From Favolaschia claudopus (lineage: Eukaryota; Basidiomycota; Agaricomycetes; Agaricales; Mycenaceae), in NCBI GenBank assembly GCA_037176885.1, contig JAWWNJ010000007.1, positions 2,108,001-2,172,000 of the forward strand: a stretch of 64,000 nucleotides of DNA, in the 5' to 3' direction. The notes beneath the pieces were generated by a model. It was not told where the DNA came from and ran no database searches. It was given only the letters and a program-made list of their open reading frames with translations. Every line of letters begins with the position of its first letter. The stretch's first letter is position 1. Positions 58,168-64,000 of the stretch are shown one piece after another. Position numbers and translations under genes: made by a program.

Positions 58168-60576
58168 TTAGCCACTCGTTGAGTTGTTGGGCCCAGGATC
58201 AGGCGTAAACGAGCTCGACGAAGGAGCCGAAGATGGGTGGGAAGGCGTGGGTGAAGTTGTGACAGGATGTGACAGAGATGTCACTGGGCTCGGCGAGGGG
58301 AAAGAGAAGGCGGGAGAGGCGAGGGCTGCATAAGGATTATTGTGGAGAGAAGCGGGAGTCGAAGGAGGGTTGTGTGAGGTATAATGAGGTTGGATTTGGG
58401 ATGGATATGAATAGCTAGCGTAGTAAGGATGGCCGGAATAAAATGGTGCGCTGGCAGCTGTATAGTATGAGGCGGGTGCAGCGCGGGACAACGGGTAAGT
58501 GGAGGGGATGGTTGATGGATGGATGGGTGTGGCCGGTAGATATCGAGGGTCGTGTGTGGGCATTGTGAGGCGGGGAGTGGTTGGGACCGATTGATGGGCA
58601 AGGGGAGATGAGGGGATTGGACGTGGAAAATAACCGTGATTTGAATGAGATTGTGGTGCAGGGGCAAGAGTCGAGGTAGAAGGAGTTCGAGGGGTGTTCA
58701 CCAAGGCCTCGCCACGCCGCCGTTGAGAAGGATTTGCCGCTGGATCCGCTGAGGTGCCGTGAGTAGAATGAGAGCGTTTCTTGGCTGTGGAGCCACCCTG
58801 CAGCTGGAGTTGAGGTGCGCTGGCAGACGAGGCCGTGGAAGACGAGGATTTTTGGCGTGGGGGAGGAAGAGGGAGAGGAGGGATGTTGAGGTTGTGAAGG
58901 TAAACATACAGATGATTCCCAAATCTTTCCCAGTGTGACCAACCAGACTCGAGAAGCTGCTTGAGCATATCAAGACTCTCGATGGGTCCTACGGAGGCAA
59001 GAAGATCGCAGGTAGAGTCGTCGAGCAGGGCGTGAGGTGCAAAGAGACTCCGTGGGAAGTGCATCTGCTTGATGTTCCGACGCCATTTATATAACTCATC
59101 TCGCACGGAATCTACGACTGGGCCGCGTCGAATCCCTTTCTGACGGGTGGAACGGAGAGGCTTGCTCGGCCGTGTGTGGTCAAACAACTTTGGATTGCAC
59201 AAGTCACAGCAAATCTCGGACGGAACAGCTGTAAAGATAGTAAGTACACTTGAAATACAAAGACGATGGAAACATACCGGGCTCGCTTCGCTGGTAAGGA
59301 GGACAACCATCCCGTCAATCACCAAATATTTACTCTGCCAAATATTTGTTTGATATGTCAAACCGGATCGGGATGGCGTCCTCCGCACCGACTGGTTCAC
59401 GAGTCTAGCATTTCCGTATCTTCAACAACCCTCGGTTCGAATATTCACCCGAGTCATCCTTGTGTTCCCCCAACGTTTTCAAACTTCCATTTGGCATCCA
59501 ATCTATAAGTTATCACTGGTCGAAATACGCACTTGGAATCTATATCACTTCGGGATCCCACAGCGCTCAGCCTCAGGCTTCACATTTCCCGTCCAACCTC
59601 GTCTGCGGGTCGTCCCATTTGGCGCTCCTCGAACAACACAATCCATGTGCCAACGGTCATCTTGGACTCATCTAGTTACCCGGCGTCGTTGTCCGCTCGA
59701 CCCGTCACGGTGTCGGATACTCTCCCCCGTAACTCCTAACTTGGCATCATTGACTACGACTCGGGAAAGAAGAAAGAAAAGCTCCGAGTATATTCAAGCA
59801 CGGACTATCATAGCTATGGATGGATCAAGGTCTTCCAATGACGAAGCTTTCCATGAATTTCGTCTCGTCGTCGCGCAACATTCCCCACCGAAATAAACGG
59901 ACTCCTTACTGCATCCATTAACTCGGATCTCCTCATTTCGTCATCCAACACGCAGGGTCCCAACCACTCGGATACAAAGACTCGCCTGCGTGTCTCCCTT
60001 TGCATATGGGTGATGCTTCATACCTCCTGAAGAAAGAACTACTAGCAACTAGGCAAAATCGCCCCTTCCCGTTGCTTCGCGGACAGATCTGATCCCCAGC
60101 ATTCAAGTCGATCAACGTTGATCCTCCGTCACTGTTAAAACGCACGATGCTCGTCCAACATGGATCAACACTTCAACTGTGTCGTTCATTCACATCGAAT
60201 CCTACAGCGGGCTGAGTACAGACTTCGTATCACTCAACCGCCCGCAAACACTTCTGATTTAATTCAATCGACCTTCACATTCTCGACTCGAAATATCATC
60301 CCATTTTCCACCGAAACGCCGACAAGATAATATTTTGACCAACAAAGTTCGGCAGCCTCTTTTCATCCGATAAATCATTCGGGTTCTGGCTTTCGAACTC
60401 AACTCTGCTGAATAATATCCGGTCAACAGATTCGACGACGTGCGGAATTCCTTCAACCACGCTCTGCGACCCAAGAAGGGCCCGTACACCAGCCACAAGT
60501 GTAAGAACTTGACGAATTTGTCATCCACCTCTTGTTCCTCACTTTTTGAAATTTTCTGGGCGGCGATGTCGATCAC
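58168..60576 (-). pseudogene. eroded RecQ-type DEAD helicase
   Basis: The part from about 59225 to 58168 is open and reads VPSEICCDLCNPKLFDHTRP (RecQ zinc-binding Cys pairs), then GPVVDSVRDELYKWRRNIKQ, SLFAPHALLDDSTCDLLASV and GPIESLDMLKQLLESGWSHW. A long Pro/Ser/Tyr-rich tail follows to the stop at 58168. This is the C-terminal end of the RecQ-like helicases common in agaric genomes. Upstream, at about 60430-60330, YYSAELSSKARTRMIYRM resembles helicase motif IV-V, but the continuation breaks into different frames (GVSVENGMIFRVENVKVD in another phase) with stops between. No ATG opens the C-terminal frame, and the nucleotide-binding motifs I and II were not found. I read it as a decayed copy. 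Confidence 0.65.
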
Positions 60577-63358
60577 TCAGGCTCGGGGACTGTCAAGGTT
60601 CATGCCCGCACCATCACCGTGTTCCTCGAAGTCATCCGCGACTCTCCAATCACTTGGGCATTGCGAAATCAATAGTTTACGGAATGCGAATCAAGGATTG
60701 TGTGTACTCTACGTCGTCTTCCATCGGTGATGGTGCAGAGGAATATGACACTGACCGTGGATCCCAGAATGAACAAGCAGATTCCAGAAATCAATCAGCT
60801 ACACAGAAAAAAATAAACGGATTTTGGTTCGGAGACTTTGTGCATTAAAATGGAAAACTTGTTGGAATATGAAGCCGAAGGTAATCTCGGGGATCATTAC
60901 TAAGCCCGAGTTGTTGAACATTCCAGATATTTCTTCGAGTTTCTATTTAACTCAGCTACCCACAGTATTACTAATATTCCTGGGAGGTATAAATACCAAG
61001 TAGATACTGCTCTGTACTTTACTGGTTTGCAAGGGAATAAATCACTTACTCCTATTCCAAGCTCAAACCACCCGCTTTTTCTACAAAACTGTCCGCGGTT
61101 GGAGAAGCGAAGCACGCTGCGAGCTGGCCGCATTGATCTCAACTCGCCAGCGCCGATTTATAATACGGTCCGTTTCAGGGATTTTCGTGATTAGTATAAA
61201 CAGAATAACTAAGCGTGTGATTTGCATAGGAGCCCTCCTGCGCTACGATACGGCTGGGCTATTCAGGTGAGGCACAATCTGGTAAAATTCAACCCTGATT
61301 AGTTTTGAAAGTCCACTCTCCGGCCGGGTTTCAAAACGTTGTCGTTGTGTAGATTCACCGTGGAAGTCAAGGATAACGTGCGCGAATTTATGTACCAAAG
61401 CGATTGTCAACGGCGTAGATGAATGCCTTGAGGACGCCAACAGAATTTAATACAAGCATTTTCAACCGTGAGAAGTCTGTTGGAAAATCTGCGTGCGAGT
61501 CGCAACAATTTCCGAATCAAGCAGAACATCCTCTGGACTTTCCATCTCGAACACTGCAGAAAACTCAAAGACATACTTTCCTACGGATAATTATAACGGG
61601 GGTTCCGTGGCTAAGATCCCCAGTTTTTTAAAGGCAAGCTGATGAGCAGAAACCGAAAGTAGGTGAGTGCTTCTCGATATTGCTGGTTTTAGATCATGAA
61701 CAGATAATGCTAAAACAGAGTCTTTTCTGTTAGGTTCCTCGCAGCGACCGTGTAGCAAGCGAATTTTGGGTGATGACTCAATATTATGCTGAGGCTATGC
61801 AAGTGCTCGCAATTCTGAAAGATAGATTTCGGCAGTCTCGACGCCTTTACCATCGTGGAAGCGAGATCCAGCTGCAAACATTTGAACGAAAGCTTTGAAC
61901 GGCTTTGAGTACGTCGAGAGCCCAAGAAATCCAGGGCGCGCTTTGGGTCACCAAGCAGTGACCTCAATCGACGATTCCGAGTCAAACCGGCATAATTCGT
62001 GTCGACGAAGAGCGGTGCGAGCGAGGAGTGCAAAGGAACATTTGAACAAGAAAGTCAACCTGAACCGAGATATTCTCACTATCAAATAACAGAAAAAAAG
62101 AGAATTTTGCGACACGGCATGGCCTCACATACATGGATGCGACGAGTGTTCACGCGTGCCACGTAGAGGGTCCGGAGGGGATTGATTCGCGAGCAGCGCC
62201 CCAACCCTTCAATTGAATTGGCGAAAAAGAAATGAGAACCAGGAACCAGTCCGAACTCGTAATTTGAGTATCAGTCAACTGCGCGATGAGCGTTAGCGGC
62301 AGTCGTTTTCCAGCGCATCCAAGAAGAAGCGGGAGTGATGTTTGGAAAGTCAACCTCGAGCCTCGAGGTGGAGGCCCATGATCGGCGTCCATTCTTCAAC
62401 GATCGATGTTCCAAACGCTGAGTAAACAGATACGAGTTACCCGGGATTCAAATCATTCGACTGTGAATGCGTCGCGGTCGCCGGTTGGACCCACAGGAGA
62501 AGTCGTCCACTCGTTCCTTCATTGACAGCAATCCAACAAATTATTGATCAAACAATCCGTCCATATAGGCGCCGCCGACGAGGCTATGATTCCCAGAGAG
62601 CAGTAATTGCTCCAGGCGCCACCTCACTTCATGTATAAAACTAAACACGCACCGTGTCCACGTACTGGTAGTGTCAGGTACGTGGCCTGTTCTTCGTGAC
62701 TCATACGTCGTTCCTTCATGTGCCTGTACCTATTGCTGGGTAAATACGGAAAACGGAAGTAATCCCTCACAGAAATCAGCATCAAGAGTTTAGCCTTGAC
62801 GCTCCCGTTGTCGCGAACATCACAACGCGACCACATCGGAGAAGCATGGGCCGTGACGATTACTTGTCGCTGGAAAGCTGGCAGTTCAACAGGGTCTTGA
62901 TCCCCACCCCCTCTGTCCTTGACCCCTCCAGATTCAGAACCTACTTACTGCAAGGAGAATCGCGATGTCGCCAAAACAACTTGAACGCCGAAAGTCGGCA
63001 TGAACTTGAAGGAACGGAGTCTGGCAGATAGAGCCTGATGGAGCCTGCCGCTGTCCACCCAAATATAAACATTGGTCGACGTCGCACGCGCCGCGTTTCA
63101 AAGCTCGGAGTTGTGGAGTTGAAGAGAGGTGAAAACAAGATGGTTCGCTGGTAACCTAGTGGTGGTAATATCGGAGGTGACCGATGATTGATGATCAACG
63201 ATCAACTAAAGAACGCTATGAGGCCTTGTGGGCTTATTCTTTACCACAGACGTACACGCATGTCCGGCTTCCCAAGCCGCTACTGGCAATCTATGAGTAT
63301 AAAGCAGGCGTAACGCACCCATCTGCCTTTCGCTGACAAGACAAGCACTGGCAACGCA
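60577..63358. other. 2.8-kb region without a convincing gene
   Basis: Only short frames occur (for example 61710-62033 minus, 60440-60730 plus), none with family resemblance. The left part may be the unrecognisable front of the helicase relic. The right 300 bases should hold the promoter of the FAD-linked oxidase. Confidence 0.5.
63298..63304 (+). promoter_or_regulatory. TATA box
   Basis: TATAAAG lies 61 bases upstream of the ATG of the FAD-linked oxidase, a good core-promoter distance. Confidence 0.5.
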
Positions 63359-64000
63359 ATGGGGGTCGACCGATTCAATACCCTGCACGTTGCCTCCCTT
63401 CTTTTCGCTTCACTTCTTCTCAGCCCAGTCACCCCAGGGGCGGGAGCCGACGCTTGCCGCAAGCCCGCCGCAAGCGTGAGCAAATCCCAGTGGTCCTACT
63501 TGAACTCCACCGTCAACGGCCGACTCGTTTCCGTTGTGCCTTCGGCCTTGTGGTGCCAACAACGTGGTGGTTGTACCGACGCGGAATGGAGTAGCGCTAG
63601 ATTTCGACTTTCAAACATCCCCGGCGCGATGGACTCGTACAACTACGAACAGGTGTGTTTCCTGTGTTCAAATTTTGAAAGCAGCATTGCTAAGCTTTCG
63701 CTAGGCATATGACGGTGTCGGGGTGGTTTGCTTACGAAACAATACCGCCAACTGCGCGAAATCGAACGTCCCTCTCTACTCCGTCGAGGCGCAAACCGTG
63801 GCCGATGTCCAGGTCCGCCGCCCCGCATACGATTCAAGAGACCAGACCAGAATCTCTTTTAGGCTGCCGTAAAGTTCGCTGTGGCTCATGGCATCCGTCT
63901 GGTTGTCAAATCCTCTGGCCACGACTTCCTCGGCCGCTCTACAGCGGCGAACTCGCTCATGATCCGCATGAAGAACTTCAAGAACGCAACTTTTATCGAC
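63359..64000 (+). CDS. secreted FAD-linked oxidase (PCMH/BBE type), 3' part outside window
   Basis: Members covalently bind FAD and oxidise sugars, alcohols or alkaloid-like compounds outside the cell. The ATG at 63359 starts MGVDRFNTLHVASLLFASLL, a signal peptide ending near GAGA. ACRKPAASVSKSQWSYLNST and VNGRLVSVVPSALWCQQRGG follow. After the first intron the frame reads AYDGVGVVCLRNNTANCAKS and VPLYSVEAQTVADVQ. After a second, AAVKFAVAHGIRLVVKSSGH with GHDFLGRS supplies the His that normally carries the 8-alpha-histidyl FAD bond. The window ends at MKNFKNATFID, within the FAD-binding domain, so the substrate domain and berberine-bridge segment are not seen. Confidence 0.88.

Noticed and set aside
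59431..59450. GGTTCGAAT sequence resembling a tRNA T-loop
   Set aside because: No matching acceptor stem, D-arm or anticodon arm could be found around it.
1..64000. CRISPR arrays, prophage, insertion sequences or bacterial operons
   Set aside because: Intron-rich fungal genes throughout; no regularly spaced identical repeats and no transposase or phage proteins were recognised.

Overview
The window is nuclear DNA from a filamentous fungus, most likely a mushroom-forming basidiomycete (Agaricomycetes). The support is dense short introns of about 45-70 nt, very small exons, and families typical of that group: a DUF6534 seven-helix protein, NIS1-like secreted proteins, a PHO84-type phosphate carrier, calcineurin A, an NADPH oxidase and a RecQ-helicase relic. 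Nothing bacterial, organellar or viral was seen. All gene models were built by eye, by joining frames at GT/AG boundaries that keep phase. Ends and the main motifs are well supported for most genes, but not every internal splice site was fixed. No RNA genes were recognised.

Left third (1-16.4 kb). This part reads like a nutrient-catabolism neighbourhood: a TauD/TfdA dioxygenase (cut by the edge), a Dal5/pantothenate-type importer, a flavin monooxygenase with a signal peptide, an HpcH/HpaI aldolase, a transcription factor with two tandem Zn2Cys6 clusters, and a short-chain dehydrogenase. An unrecognised small protein, a HIT-family hydrolase and a degenerate kinase-like protein follow. All are on the minus strand except the aldolase.

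Middle. About 5.6 kb (16.4-22.0 kb) holds no convincing gene but does hold a GC-rich minisatellite. Then come a single-pass membrane protein, a MYND-finger protein, a GDSL esterase, a C2H2 protein, a membrane-anchored alpha/beta hydrolase with TAP-like C-terminus, a dithiol glutaredoxin, an unknown protein, an MFS exporter and a GT61 glycosyltransferase with a 732-nt intron. A phosphate transporter and a DUF6534 protein follow, in a 6.3-kb stretch bracketed by inverted repeats that carry ACGCGT motifs.

Right third. Here sit elongin C, the calcineurin catalytic subunit, a second MYND protein, two tandem NIS1-like secreted proteins, a probable small gene and an NADPH oxidase ending in GKENF. 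The eroded remains of a RecQ-type helicase and about 2.8 kb of gene-free sequence come next. The window closes with the start of a secreted FAD-linked oxidase that runs off the right edge. Calcineurin, NADPH oxidase and NIS1-like proteins are all linked to signalling and host or substrate interaction, but their closeness here may be chance.
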